Positions 1 through 9,029 are shown, numbered from the stretch's first letter. The stretch is DNA of 53,673 bases from Candidatus Bathyarchaeota archaeon (GCA_013388895.1 JACAEK010000009.1:1-53673); one strand, 5' to 3'. Notes: generated from the letters alone by a model not told the origin. Numbers and translations are program-made.

Positions 1-2
1 AA

Positions 3-236
3 CCACGATACGTCAGCATAATGGGCATCCGCAAGGCTATGCAAAAACAAATCAAAGTAATGGGCTTAGCAGACACAGGTCTAAGCGAAAACGACGTAGG
101 CGAAGCTGGCTCATGGCTAAAAACAGAAAAGCTCTACGTACCACCAGTCGAAAAACAAGCACAATTCCTCAAAGGCACACCAGACGAAATCGCCACAAAA
201 ATCGCCGAACTACTCAAATCAAAGGGGCTAATCTAA
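3..236 (+). CDS. etfB: Electron transfer flavoprotein beta subunit, C-terminal fragment
   Basis: This is the C-terminal 77 residues of an ETF beta subunit (FixA family); the reading frame runs off the left edge, so the start is outside the window. The segment PRYVSIMGIRKAM matches the ETF-beta signature around the P-R-Y-x-S-x-x-G-I-x-K-A loop, followed by the typical Lys-rich strand and a short C-terminal helical tail. ETF beta binds AMP and pairs with ETF alpha, accepting electrons from acyl-CoA dehydrogenases in the cytoplasm. The alpha-subunit gene starts one base after this stop codon, so the two are translationally coupled. Base composition is very T-poor, as in the next gene. Confidence 0.9.
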   Translation, partial: PRYVSIMGIRKAMQKQIKVMGLADTGLSENDVGEAGSWLKTEKLYVPPVEKQAQFLKGTPDEIATKIAELLKSKGLI

Positions 237-237
237 A

Positions 238-1224
238 ATGACCGAACTATTCGTACTAGCAGAACACAGACAAGGACAAATCCGCGACATAACCTACGAA
301 ATGCTCACCAAAGCACGCGAAATAGCCCAACAAACCAACACACAACTAACCGCCATAATCCTCGGCAAAAACACAAAAGAAAAAGCAAAACCACTCACAG
401 AATACGCACAAAAAATAATAACAGTCGAAGACCAGAAACTAGAAAACTTCACCTCTGATGCTTACCAAAAAGTGCTAACTGCACTAATCAAAGAACACAA
501 GCCACTCCTAACACTAATAGGACACACAAGCTACGGCGTAGAATTAGCCCCACCACTCGCAACCCAACTAAACCTACCACTAGCAACAGACTGCATAGAC
601 TTAACCTTCGAAGGAGACACATTCACAGTCACACGCCAAATATACGGCGGCAAAGTAAACACAAAAGCAACAGCACGCAAAGCAGAAAGCTACCTGGCAA
701 CAGTCCGCCAAGCCGCGTTCCAACCACAAAAACCAACACAGCCACAAAACGCCCACATCACAGAACAGCCATCACCCCTCACAGAAGAACCAGCCACAAA
801 ACACTTCATAGAATACGTTCTGCCACCGCCCGGCGGAGTAGACATAACAGCCGCAGAAAAACTCGTCGGCATAGGACGCGGCATCAAAGACCAAACAAAC
901 ATGCCACAGATAGAAGAACTCGCCAAAACAATAGGCGCAGTTCTCGCTTGCTCACGCCCAATAGTAGACAAAGGCTGGCTACCCAACGACCGCCAAGTAG
1001 GAAGCTCAGGCAAAACAGTAAAACCCAAACTCTACATAGCAGTAGGCATCAGCGGCGCATTCCAGCACGTTCTCGGCATGAAAAACAGCGACCTAATCAT
1101 AGCCATAAACAAAGACCCTAATGCGCCAATCTTCAGCTTCTCAGACTATGGCATAGTAGACGATTTATTCAAGATTGTGCCATCCTTAAAAAACAAGATT
1201 AATGAACTTAAAACACAAAAATAA
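238..1224 (+). CDS. etfA: Electron transfer flavoprotein alpha subunit
   Basis: A 328-residue ETF alpha (FixB), the usual family length. The N-terminal half is the Rossmann-like ETF domain. The C-terminal half (about 200-328) is the FAD-binding domain, with VGSSGKTVKPKLYIA near residue 253, then GISGA, QH and the late AIN-x-DPNAPIF and DYGIVDDL motifs that hold FAD. It forms a heterodimer with ETF beta and carries electrons between acyl-CoA dehydrogenase, encoded 33 bp downstream, and a membrane or bifurcating acceptor. No fused ferredoxin domain is present. The three genes look like one operon. The coding strand is strongly depleted in T (8 T in bases 241-300). Confidence 0.95.
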   Translation: MTELFVLAEHRQGQIRDITYEMLTKAREIAQQTNTQLTAIILGKNTKEKAKPLTEYAQKIITVEDQKLENFTSDAYQKVLTALIKEHKPLLTLIGHTSYGVELAPPLATQLNLPLATDCIDLTFEGDTFTVTRQIYGGKVNTKATARKAESYLATVRQAAFQPQKPTQPQNAHITEQPSPLTEEPATKHFIEYVLPPPGGVDITAAEKLVGIGRGIKDQTNMPQIEELAKTIGAVLACSRPIVDKGWLPNDRQVGSSGKTVKPKLYIAVGISGAFQHVLGMKNSDLIIAINKDPNAPIFSFSDYGIVDDLFKIVPSLKNKINELKTQK

Positions 1225-1257
1225 AAGCTTCACTCAAGAAAGGAGAAAAGAAACAAG

Positions 1258-2412
1258 ATGGAATTCAAACTAAACAACGAGCAAATGGAAATAAAGCGTG
1301 CAGCACGCGAATTCGCGGAAAAAGAATTCACGCCAGAACTCGCATTGGAATATGACCAAAAAGAAGAATTCCCCTTAAGCATATACAAAAATGCGTCGCA
1401 ATTAGGCTTTACGAGCATGCGCATCCCATGCGAATACGGTGGGCAAGGCTACGGTGTACTCGAAGACTGCATCGTCGTCGAAGAACTCTGCCGAGTAGAC
1501 CCAGGCTTAGGCGTAGCCGTCTCGCTTGGCAACTTGATGATTCCAGACGTGCTACTACGACATGGAAACGAAGAACAAAAAAAGAAGTATATCCCGCCGT
1601 TAGCCACGGGCGAAAAAATCGCTGCTGCGGCGTTTACTGAACCAGAGCATGGTAGCGACATAACCCGCATGGACTCAACAGCCAAAAAAGCTGACGATGA
1701 ATGGGTCATAAATGGCGCCAAAGAATTTATAACAAACGCGCCTATTGCGGATACTTTCATAATTCTATGTCAATCAGATCCAAACGCACAGCCTTCGCAT
1801 AGAGGACAGAGCATATTCCTAGCTGAAAAGGGCATGAGTGGCTTAGAAGCAACGAAGCTGCATGGAAAAATGGGCATAAAACCATGTGTAACAGGCTCGC
1901 TCTGCATGAGCGATTTGAAAGTGCCAGACGCTAACTTAGTTGGCGAATTGAACAAGGGCTTCTATTATACGCTGGAGCTTTTTGACGGAACTCGCATAAC
2001 GGTTGCAGCGCAGGCTGTTGGTATGGCGCAGGGCGCTTTTGAAAAGGCTTTGAACTATGCGAAAACGCGTAAGCAGTTTGGGCAGCCTATTATGAATTTT
2101 CAGGCAGTGTCGTTCAAGCTGGTGGATATGGCAGTGAAAATTGAGTCCGCTCGGTTGATGATGTATAAGGCTGCTTGGCTTTACGATAAAGAAAAGCCGA
2201 ATCCTGTGGCTACGTCGATGGCGAAGGCTTACGCTAGTCGTGTGGCAATGGAAGTGACAGACGACGCCATACAAATCTTCGGAGGATACGGCTACCTTGC
2301 AGACTATCATGTGGAGCGTTTTCATCGTTGCGCAAAAATAACCGAAATCTACGAGGGAACCAGCGAAATACAGAAGCTAACAATAGTCAACTATCTGCAA
2401 AAACAGCCTTAG
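1258..2412 (+). CDS. Acyl-CoA dehydrogenase
   Basis: A 384-residue acyl-CoA dehydrogenase, full length for the family. It catalyses FAD-dependent alpha,beta-dehydrogenation of an acyl-CoA (or the reverse), with ETF as partner. Visible features are the FAD-binding FTEPEHGSD segment near residue 125, the middle beta-domain, and the C-terminal helical domain with YEGTSEIQ, where Glu366 is the expected catalytic base in the short/medium-chain type. The start follows a good ribosome site (AAGGAGAAAAG). Chain-length specificity cannot be read from the sequence; a butyryl/short-chain type is plausible. Codon composition changes sharply inside the gene, with a T/G-rich block at about 1960-2260 between A/C-rich ends. 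Confidence 0.95.
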   Translation: MEFKLNNEQMEIKRAAREFAEKEFTPELALEYDQKEEFPLSIYKNASQLGFTSMRIPCEYGGQGYGVLEDCIVVEELCRVDPGLGVAVSLGNLMIPDVLLRHGNEEQKKKYIPPLATGEKIAAAAFTEPEHGSDITRMDSTAKKADDEWVINGAKEFITNAPIADTFIILCQSDPNAQPSHRGQSIFLAEKGMSGLEATKLHGKMGIKPCVTGSLCMSDLKVPDANLVGELNKGFYYTLELFDGTRITVAAQAVGMAQGAFEKALNYAKTRKQFGQPIMNFQAVSFKLVDMAVKIESARLMMYKAAWLYDKEKPNPVATSMAKAYASRVAMEVTDDAIQIFGGYGYLADYHVERFHRCAKITEIYEGTSEIQKLTIVNYLQKQP

Positions 2413-2420
2413 ACTTCATC

Positions 2421-2430
2421 TTTTTTCTTT
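2421..2430 (+). terminator. T-rich tract after acyl-CoA dehydrogenase
   Basis: A run of T residues (six T, C, three T) lies just past the acyl-CoA dehydrogenase stop, between convergent genes. Archaeal RNA polymerase commonly terminates at such T-tracts without a hairpin. Assigned from composition and position only. Confidence 0.4.
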
Positions 2431-2435
2431 TATGT

Positions 2436-3554
2436 TTATTTGTTAAATTCCAGCAAAGCAGTTGATGCTGAGAATCCCCATCCATAGCCGAGCATTAGAA
2501 CAGTGTCTCCTTTTGACAGTTTATTCTCTGAAACTGTTTTTTCCAAGATAAAAGGTAGGCTTGCACCTGCCAAGTTGCCATACTCCCGAAGAATATCATG
2601 AGATTCCTTTATTTTCTCTAGCGGAATCTGATAGTGTCTAGCTATGGCGTTCAGTATTTTTTCGCTACCAGTGTGAATCGCCCATTTCTTCGCTGTCTTA
2701 ATAGTGGTTTTAGCGTTTTTTCCGACTAGTTTCTTAAGAGCTATTGAAGAGTATTTGATTCCTAAGTTGGGGATTTCTTTGTCCAAATGTGAGTAGAAAC
2801 CGAATTTGAAAGGTTCGTTCAAGGCTGCCAGTCTAGCGTAACCAGCTGAATGATTTTTTTTGTTGAGGTTTGTAATTTCCGCTATTCTTTTTACAGATAG
2901 TCCTTCTCCATTTTTTGTTGTGATGGCGCTTGCCACTCCGTCTCCGAAGAGAAAGAATTCCATCGCAGCAATCCATTTTCTTAGTTCTGCGTGTCTTCTA
3001 CGTGCGTCTCTTATCAAGTTTATTTTGTCGATTTCCATAACGTCTTTAATGCCCTGCACTTGGTTGTAGAACCAGTAGGAGTTCACTCCAGAAACACAAA
3101 TCAAAACTTGGTCTTTAGGATAAGTGGCAAGATGGCTTTCAGCGAGTCTTAAGGCGCTTGTTAGAGCTCCACAAGCCATTCCTTTAATATTTATATGTTT
3201 GATGTAGGGGCTGAAACCGATTTCGCGGATTAAACGTTGGCTGAGACCTGGGCACAGAATGGGGTTTACATCGTATGCCACTACAAAAAAGTTGATGTCT
3301 CTGATGGATAAACCTGCTTTTTTTATCGCTTTCCAACAAGCTTCTGAGCAAAGGTTGACAAGGTCTGTTTCGTCGAGAAGTGTTTCTGATTTTGACTGTG
3401 GTTGGGTATGGTTAATGAGGTGTCGTTTTGAAACTCCGAGGTTTAGTATGTTCTGTTTGACGCCCTCGGGAATCTGGCAGGGAAAGCGTGTCTGCAGTTC
3501 TTCTGTTGAATATTCGTTCTTGGGTATAGCTGTTGATAACTGCGATATTTGCAT
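2436..3554 (-). CDS. Type III PKS / KAS III-like ketosynthase
   Basis: A 372-residue thiolase-superfamily condensing enzyme. The triad is intact: Cys128 in GMACGALTSALRLAE, His294 in WAIHTGSE and Asn327 in EYGNLAG. The EYGN context and the GYGWGFSAS glycine-rich loop near the C-terminus resemble chalcone synthase/alkylresorcinol synthase type III PKSs and FAE1-like ketoacyl synthases more than bacterial FabH. It would condense acyl-CoA units into a ketoacyl or polyketide product in the cytoplasm. It stands alone, convergent with the acyl-CoA dehydrogenase operon and divergent from hypF, with no acyl carrier protein nearby. Substrate unknown. HMG-CoA synthase and thiolase are less likely because of the EYGN motif. 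Confidence 0.8.
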   Translation of the reverse strand: MQISQLSTAIPKNEYSTEELQTRFPCQIPEGVKQNILNLGVSKRHLINHTQPQSKSETLLDETDLVNLCSEACWKAIKKAGLSIRDINFFVVAYDVNPILCPGLSQRLIREIGFSPYIKHINIKGMACGALTSALRLAESHLATYPKDQVLICVSGVNSYWFYNQVQGIKDVMEIDKINLIRDARRRHAELRKWIAAMEFFLFGDGVASAITTKNGEGLSVKRIAEITNLNKKNHSAGYARLAALNEPFKFGFYSHLDKEIPNLGIKYSSIALKKLVGKNAKTTIKTAKKWAIHTGSEKILNAIARHYQIPLEKIKESHDILREYGNLAGASLPFILEKTVSENKLSKGDTVLMLGYGWGFSASTALLEFNK

Positions 3555-3693
3555 GGCATTAAAAGTACTTAAGGAAGTTATAAAAGGATATAGCCATTTT
3601 GAGCATGTTGTGTCATTCTGATTCTTTGCATGTTAGAAAAAAGTTAATTGGAAAGTTAATGCCTTTCTTTGTATCTACTTCGAAGTAAGAGAG

Positions 3694-5982
3694 ATGCCTG
3701 CATTGCGTGTAAAGATTAATGTTGTTGGCATAGTTCAAGGCGTGGGCTTTCGCCCCTTCATTTACCGAATCGCAGTGGAGAATTGGTTAAAAGGCTATGT
3801 TAGAAACCGCGGTGATGCAGGGGTAGAGGTACTTCTCGAGGGTGAAGAAAGCCGAATAAACCGATTTTTGAAGGATTTAAAGGAGAAGAAGCCGCCCTTA
3901 GCCCAAATTCATGATATCATAACAAAAGAACTTGCAGGTAAAAACGAATATAAAAAATTCACAATTTACAAAAGCTCACAAGAAACCGAGCTCTCGGGCT
4001 CAGTTATCCCGCCTGACATAGCCATCTGCAACGACTGTCTACGAGAACTGCGCGACCCAAACGACCCCAGATACAACTATTTCTTCATCACATGCACGAA
4101 CTGTGGTCCACGATTCACCATAATTGAAAGACTGCCTTACGACCGCGAAAACACGACTATGCACGAATTTCCCATGTGCGGCTTCTGCCAACAAGAATAC
4201 GCTGACCCGTTGAATAGGCGTTTTCACGCTCAGACTGTGGCTTGTCCAAAATGTGGACCAAAAGCATACTTAACAACAGCGAAAGGCAAGGCCATCGAGC
4301 ACGAGGGCCCGATACGAGAGGCAGGCAAACTCCTTTCAGAAGGCTCCATAGTTGCAATAAAAGGCTACGGCGGTTTCCACGTTGCCACATCCACAACCAA
4401 AGACAAGCCATTAACTAGGCTTAGGAAAGTTAAGCACAGACGCCAAAAACCCTTCGCAATAATGGCGCGAAGTCTAAAAGCCATGAAAACTTTCGCTTAC
4501 GTCAGCAAAAACGAAGAAACACTTCTAACTTCGTACACTCGCCCAATTGTTCTGTTAGACAAAAGCAGTGAATATTATTTGTCGGATTTGGTTGCGCCTG
4601 GTTTACATAACATTGGCGTTATGTTACCCTATACTGGTTTGCATTATATGCTGTTTGACAATGTAAGCGATGCGGCTTTTGTGATGACAAGTGCTAACCC
4701 GCCTAACCAGCCCATATTAAAAGACAACGACGAAGCCCTGCAAAAGCTTAGCGGCACAGTGGACTATTTCCTATTCCACAATCGTCAAATAGCCCACAGA
4801 TGCGACGACTCCGTAATTCGCATGCACAACAGCCACCCAACCTTCATCAGACGTTCACGAGGCTACGCACCAACACCCATAATGCTAAAAGAAAAAGCCA
4901 AAAAATGCATACTAGCCTTAGGCGGCGAACAAAACAACACTGCATGCATTCTGCTCGGAAACAAGGCGTTTATTTCACAGCACGTAGGCGACGTCGAAAA
5001 CATCGAAACCAAAGACTTCCTAGAAAACGCAGCAAAACACCTAATCCAACTAACACACAGCAAAGCAGAGGCAGTTGTTTGCGATCTGCATCCAAAATTC
5101 ACAACCACAACACTGGCACAGGAATTAGCCGAAGAAAACGATTGGCAACTGTTTCAGGTTCAGCATCACTATGCGCACGCTGCTGCTCTGATGGCTGAGC
5201 ACAACGTAGAAGAAATCGTTGGCGTTTGTTGTGACGGCTACGGGTACGGCGTGGACGGCGAGGCGTGGGGCGGCGAAATAATCGTCGGCACACGCAAACC
5301 GTATGAGTTCAAACGAGTAGCCCATCTTGAAAAACAGCCTTTAATAGGTGGAGATTTAGCCACCCGTTATCCACTGAGAGTGGCCGCTGGAATACTCCAC
5401 AAAAAAGCAGGTGTGGCTGATTGGCTTCTCCAAAACAAGCGACACTTTCCCCACGGAGAAAAAGAAGTCCAAATAATTCTTCAACAACTTGAAAAAGGCA
5501 ACAACATAATTAAAACAACTAGTTGTGGAAGAGTCTTAGACGCAATTGCAGCAGTTTTAGGAATATGTTATGAACGCACTTATGAGGGCGAGCCCGCCAT
5601 GAAACTTGAGTCGGCTGCCATAAAAGGCAAAGATGTGCTTAAGCTGAAGCCCGTAATGAAAGGTGACGTATTGAACACTTCTGAAATGATAATGGAAATT
5701 TTCAAAAATACACAAGAACTTCCATGGGCGGATTTGGCTTACTCTGCCCATGTTTATCTTGCCAAAGGCTTAGCTGAATTAGCCATTGAAAGGGCATTAA
5801 AAAACAAAATTAAGACGATCGGCTTTACGGGAGGAGTCGCATGCAATCAAATAATGGCTTTAGCTATGCGGAAAATTGTGGAATCTGCGGGCGTGCGGTT
5901 CCTGGTTCATAGGGCTGTTCCGCCAGGCGACGGCGGCTTATCATTCGGTCAAGCAGTTGCATGCGGATTTTCCCAATTTTAA
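3694..5982 (+). CDS. hypF: Carbamoyltransferase HypF ([NiFe] hydrogenase maturation)
   Basis: A 762-residue HypF, normal length. Domains in order: acylphosphatase (1-90; GVGFRPF with Arg20, and Asn38 in YVRNRG), two tandem C-x2-C zinc fingers (about 109-200; CNDC, CTNC, CGFC, CPKC), a YrdC-like nucleotide-binding domain (about 205-385), and a Kae1/carbamoyltransferase domain (about 400-762) with the metal-binding HHYAHAAALMAEH and GFTGGVACN motifs. It makes carbamoyl-AMP from carbamoyl phosphate and passes the carbamoyl group to HypE Cys for conversion to cyanide. hypC and hypD follow directly. Its substrate hydrogenase is probably the one encoded at 42465-44743. Confidence 0.97.
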   Translation: MPALRVKINVVGIVQGVGFRPFIYRIAVENWLKGYVRNRGDAGVEVLLEGEESRINRFLKDLKEKKPPLAQIHDIITKELAGKNEYKKFTIYKSSQETELSGSVIPPDIAICNDCLRELRDPNDPRYNYFFITCTNCGPRFTIIERLPYDRENTTMHEFPMCGFCQQEYADPLNRRFHAQTVACPKCGPKAYLTTAKGKAIEHEGPIREAGKLLSEGSIVAIKGYGGFHVATSTTKDKPLTRLRKVKHRRQKPFAIMARSLKAMKTFAYVSKNEETLLTSYTRPIVLLDKSSEYYLSDLVAPGLHNIGVMLPYTGLHYMLFDNVSDAAFVMTSANPPNQPILKDNDEALQKLSGTVDYFLFHNRQIAHRCDDSVIRMHNSHPTFIRRSRGYAPTPIMLKEKAKKCILALGGEQNNTACILLGNKAFISQHVGDVENIETKDFLENAAKHLIQLTHSKAEAVVCDLHPKFTTTTLAQELAEENDWQLFQVQHHYAHAAALMAEHNVEEIVGVCCDGYGYGVDGEAWGGEIIVGTRKPYEFKRVAHLEKQPLIGGDLATRYPLRVAAGILHKKAGVADWLLQNKRHFPHGEKEVQIILQQLEKGNNIIKTTSCGRVLDAIAAVLGICYERTYEGEPAMKLESAAIKGKDVLKLKPVMKGDVLNTSEMIMEIFKNTQELPWADLAYSAHVYLAKGLAELAIERALKNKIKTIGFTGGVACNQIMALAMRKIVESAGVRFLVHRAVPPGDGGLSFGQAVACGFSQF

Positions 5983-6028
5983 ACCATAACCAATTTATCA
6001 TCGTTTTTTCTGGTTAATGTTGATAGTA

Positions 6029-6262
6029 ATGTGTTTGGCTATTCCAGCGAAAGTCATAAGCCTAAAAGAAGACAAGGCTCAAGTGGATTTTGGCGAGGGC
6101 GTTTTAAGAGAAGTTAATGTAACGCTTGTGAACGCTAAAGTGGGCGACTACGTTTTGGTGCATGCGGGCTACGCTATTCAAGTTGTGGACGCAAAAGAGG
6201 CTTTAGAAACCATAAAGTTGTGGAATGAGATTCTTCAAGTGGAACCCGAAGCCAACATCTAA
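6029..6262 (+). CDS. hypC: Hydrogenase maturation chaperone HypC
   Basis: A small HypC/HupF/HybG chaperone. I choose ATG at 6029 rather than the in-frame ATG at 6017, because the family requires an N-terminal Met-Cys (MCLAIPAKV) whose Cys becomes the iron ligand after Met removal; the four extra residues from 6017 would bury it. This gives 77 residues, a normal size, forming the OB-like barrel. HypC carries the Fe(CN)2CO group with HypD and delivers it to the large subunit. It lies between hypF and hypD in the same direction with short gaps, consistent with one operon. Confidence 0.93.
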   Translation: MCLAIPAKVISLKEDKAQVDFGEGVLREVNVTLVNAKVGDYVLVHAGYAIQVVDAKEALETIKLWNEILQVEPEANI

Positions 6263-6280
6263 GAATAAGTTGAATCGGAA

Positions 6281-7357
6281 ATGATTGAAAAATTAAGGTT
6301 CAGAGACCCCGAATTGGCGAAACGTGTAGCCAAAAAGATTCACACTGTTACACCTAAAGAGGGCACTGTTAAGATTTGTCACGTCTGCGGCACACATGAA
6401 TGGACCATTACACATTTTGGTCTACGCAATCTTTTGCCTTTAAACGTTGAAGTTATTGCGGGACCTGGCTGTCCAGTCTGCGTAACGCCCGCATCAGAAA
6501 TCGACGAAGCAGTGCAATTAGCACTAAAAGGCGTGGTTGTCATGTGTTTTGGCGATGTCCTGCGAGTTTCTGGTTCAGAAATGTCGCTTCTAGATGCTAA
6601 AGCAAAAGGCGCTGATGTGCGCATTGTTTATGGAGTTAGCGACGCTGTCAAAATGGCTCAGAAAGAGCCGAAGAAAGATTTTGTGTTTCTTGCCATTGGT
6701 TTTGAAACAACCGCTCCTTCCACGGCAGTAGAAATCTTGAACAAGCCACCAAATAATTTCAGCTTCCTAGTATCTCACCGAGTAATTCCACCTGCCATGA
6801 AGCTGTTGGCTGAAATGGAAGACTTAAGTCTAAACGGTTTCATAGCGCCAGGACACGTAAGCACGATTATTGGGCTTGAGCCTTACGAGGTTTTTCCGAA
6901 GGTTTATGGCATGCCGACGGTAGTTGCTGGTTTTGAGCCTATTGACGTCTTGTTCGGAGTTTACATGATTCTGAAGCAGTTGAGAGAAAATAAGCCGCGT
7001 TTGGAGAACGAGTACGCACGTGTTGTGAGTTGGGAAGGCAATATGAAGGCTCAAGAGCTAATGCAAAAGGTTTTCAGTGTTGCGGATGGCAATTGGCGAG
7101 GATTAGGCAATATTCCCTCTTCTAAATTCATGCTGAACCGAGAATATGCGTCTTACGATGCACATCTGAAACATGATGTGAACGTTGAACATGGCATCGA
7201 CATACAACATGGCTGCAAATGCCACTTAGTCATAATTGGCAAGATTAAACCAACCGAATGCCCACTATTCATGAAAGCTTGCACTCCGCAAAAGCCTGTA
7301 GGCGCGTGCATGGTAAGCATCGAAGGAACATGCCGCATATGGGCGAAGGCTACATAA
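6281..7357 (+). CDS. hypD: Hydrogenase maturation protein HypD
   Basis: A 358-residue HypD, the Fe-S scaffold on which Fe(CN)2CO is assembled with HypC. Conserved motifs are visible: CHVCGTHEW near residue 34, GPGCPVCVTP near 61, GFETTAP near 147, and the C-terminal Cys cluster (HGCKCH, TECPLF, ACTPQKPVGAC, GTCRIW) that binds the [4Fe-4S] cluster. Full length with no missing Cys. It begins 18 bp after hypC and ends the maturation run on this strand. hypE is on the other strand 1.7 kb further on. Confidence 0.97.
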   Translation: MIEKLRFRDPELAKRVAKKIHTVTPKEGTVKICHVCGTHEWTITHFGLRNLLPLNVEVIAGPGCPVCVTPASEIDEAVQLALKGVVVMCFGDVLRVSGSEMSLLDAKAKGADVRIVYGVSDAVKMAQKEPKKDFVFLAIGFETTAPSTAVEILNKPPNNFSFLVSHRVIPPAMKLLAEMEDLSLNGFIAPGHVSTIIGLEPYEVFPKVYGMPTVVAGFEPIDVLFGVYMILKQLRENKPRLENEYARVVSWEGNMKAQELMQKVFSVADGNWRGLGNIPSSKFMLNREYASYDAHLKHDVNVEHGIDIQHGCKCHLVIIGKIKPTECPLFMKACTPQKPVGACMVSIEGTCRIWAKAT

Positions 7358-7425
7358 ATGGGTTATATTTCTTAGAAAAGCTTTTATTTAAACAGCCTCA
7401 AACCGTTCTGCGATGTATTTAAAAA

Positions 7426-8046
7426 ATGAACTTAGAAACAAGCAGAATGTTGGGTGGCATCGGCGCAATCCTAATGTTTATCATGCCCTTCTTAGGCGCA
7501 TACACAGGAATACTTGGATTAATTGGCTTGATAATGGTTCTTATAGCCATGAAAGGATTAGCAGACAACTACAGTGAACAAGGCATATTCAATAACGCAC
7601 TTTATGGAGTAATCGCAGCCATAGTGGGTGGCGTAATCTCTGCAGCAGTGATTTTTGTGGCAGCTTTTGATATGTTTGCAGCCTTGGGCATCGCCATTGC
7701 CCAGTGGACTGATTGGCAGATGCTTCAACAACTCGATTGGTCGGCGCTCATGAGCACTGAAATTCTTACGACATTCCTCATATACATCGTCGCGAGTCTC
7801 GTTGTCCTTTTCGTATTCATCATAATCACGGCCATTTTCCTAAGAAAGTCGTTAAATCTTATCTCGGCGAAGTCAGGAGTCGGCTTGTTTGGCACTACTG
7901 GGCTTTTGGTACTGATAGGCGCAATTTTAACCATAATCGCCATCGGCTTATTGCTTATCTGGATTGCTTTGATACTTCTTGCAGTAGCATTCTTCTCCAT
8001 CAGACCAACGGCGGCTCAACCGGCACCTGCACCACCGCCTCAATAG
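7426..8046 (+). CDS. DUF996-type multi-pass membrane protein
   Basis: A 206-residue integral membrane protein of the archaeal DUF996 type: it begins with the characteristic NLETSRMLGGIGAIL segment and has about five hydrophobic helices (around 8-45, 60-85, 115-140 and 155-190). It ends in a Pro/Ala-rich cytosolic tail (TAAQPAPAPPPQ). No enzymatic motif is seen. Function unknown. A T/A-rich promoter-like stretch (CTTTTATTTAAAC) lies 35-45 bp upstream, suggesting a transcription unit separate from hypD. Confidence 0.8.
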   Translation: MNLETSRMLGGIGAILMFIMPFLGAYTGILGLIGLIMVLIAMKGLADNYSEQGIFNNALYGVIAAIVGGVISAAVIFVAAFDMFAALGIAIAQWTDWQMLQQLDWSALMSTEILTTFLIYIVASLVVLFVFIIITAIFLRKSLNLISAKSGVGLFGTTGLLVLIGAILTIIAIGLLLIWIALILLAVAFFSIRPTAAQPAPAPPPQ

Positions 8047-8061
8047 TAACAAGAAACTCCA

Positions 8062-8067
8062 TTTTTT
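8062..8067 (+). terminator. T-tract after DUF996 gene
   Basis: Six consecutive T residues 16 bp after the stop codon, in an A/T-rich gap before the next gene. This fits an archaeal intrinsic T-tract terminator; positional evidence only. Confidence 0.35.
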
Positions 8068-8138
8068 CTTTATTAATTCCTATTTTGGCAAGTCTTAAAC
8101 ATGGGAATCGCATACTAAGACTAGAAGTGTATGTCTAA

Positions 8139-8351
8139 ATGTGTGCGGAATCAGATAAAGCCTACATTGGCAAATGCGTAGACTGCGGTTCACCATTAGT
8201 CTTGTACGAAGTTGACTTTGAAAAGAATAGACGAATACTGCAGTGTACTCAATGCGGGTTATTTCATTTTTACAAGAAGGATTTTTTTGGCAAATTGAAA
8301 CTCGTAAAAGCCAGTCGAGTTAGTGACTTATGGAAGAAAAAATTGAAATAA
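8139..8351 (+). CDS. Small zinc-ribbon protein
   Basis: A 70-residue protein with paired C-x2-C knuckles (KCVDCG near residue 12, QCTQCG near 35) separated by a 20-residue beta-rich segment, followed by a basic tail rich in Lys. This is the layout of a single zinc ribbon, common in small archaeal nucleic-acid-binding or regulatory proteins. It is transcribed alone between two membrane-protein genes and convergent with the next. No specific family recognised. Confidence 0.7.
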   Translation: MCAESDKAYIGKCVDCGSPLVLYEVDFEKNRRILQCTQCGLFHFYKKDFFGKLKLVKASRVSDLWKKKLK

Positions 8352-8416
8352 CATAGCAATTTATTAAAATCAGTATTCATTGAGAAAGAAAAATTATGGA
8401 ATAAAGAAACACAACT

Positions 8417-8932
8417 TTAACTCTGCGTTGGTGATGGTTGGGCAGCTTTTTCTTGTGGCTTTATTGTTACAGCAACAAACATTAGGATCATTGCAACCAA
8501 AGCTATCCAGAAACCATAGGATAAGTATGATGAATAACCCATCGTGTTTGTGAATATGTGGATTACTCCTCCAGATGACGAAAGCCACATTTGTAAACCC
8601 GCTGCAAAGATTATTATCGAAAGCAGCGTAAAGACTCCTCCGCCAATAAGCATTTTATCGCCGTACCCTGTTACGCTGCCAATTATGCCGAGTATACCGC
8701 CTATTATGACGAATGCGAGAGCCACCCAACAGAACCAAGAATCAGATGTGTTAAGAGCGACAGTTCCAAAAGTTCCGCTGATTTGATAAAGGTATAGATT
8801 TGTCGAGCTAGTGATTATTTCTAACAGATTTATTGACAATGTCCACCATGGCAAGGCTATACTAAAAAGAGCAAGTATAGATCCAATAATGCCGATGTAA
8901 TTTAGTTTCAAACGTTTTTCTCCTTTTTTCAT
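8417..8932 (-). CDS. Four-helix membrane protein of unknown function
   Basis: A 171-residue hydrophobic protein with four predicted transmembrane helices (about 10-30, 55-82, 90-110 and 130-155) and a short Pro/Ser/Gln tail. The layout of an N-terminal helix, an extracytoplasmic loop with aromatic residues and then three helices recalls small archaeal membrane proteins next to DUF996 genes, but I do not recognise the family. The ATG at 8932 has little ribosome site. A TTG at 8911 is preceded by GGAG and could be the true start, giving a protein that begins LKLNYIGIIG. Confidence 0.65.
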   Translation of the reverse strand: MKKGEKRLKLNYIGIIGSILALFSIALPWWTLSINLLEIITSSTNLYLYQISGTFGTVALNTSDSWFCWVALAFVIIGGILGIIGSVTGYGDKMLIGGGVFTLLSIIIFAAGLQMWLSSSGGVIHIFTNTMGYSSYLSYGFWIALVAMILMFVAVTIKPQEKAAQPSPTQS

Positions 8933-9029
8933 ATCATATTTTTGGTGTTGCTGTCTATAACCGTCAACATATAAGACTTTTTAAAGTTAAATCTAAAACT
9001 CAAACCGTATGAATAATAGTTACCTGATC

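Noticed and set aside
4800-5198. A 132-residue frame within hypF on the same strand
   Set aside because: It lies in another frame of hypF, has an Arg/Gln/Lys bias expected from a shifted A/C-rich frame, and shows no motif.
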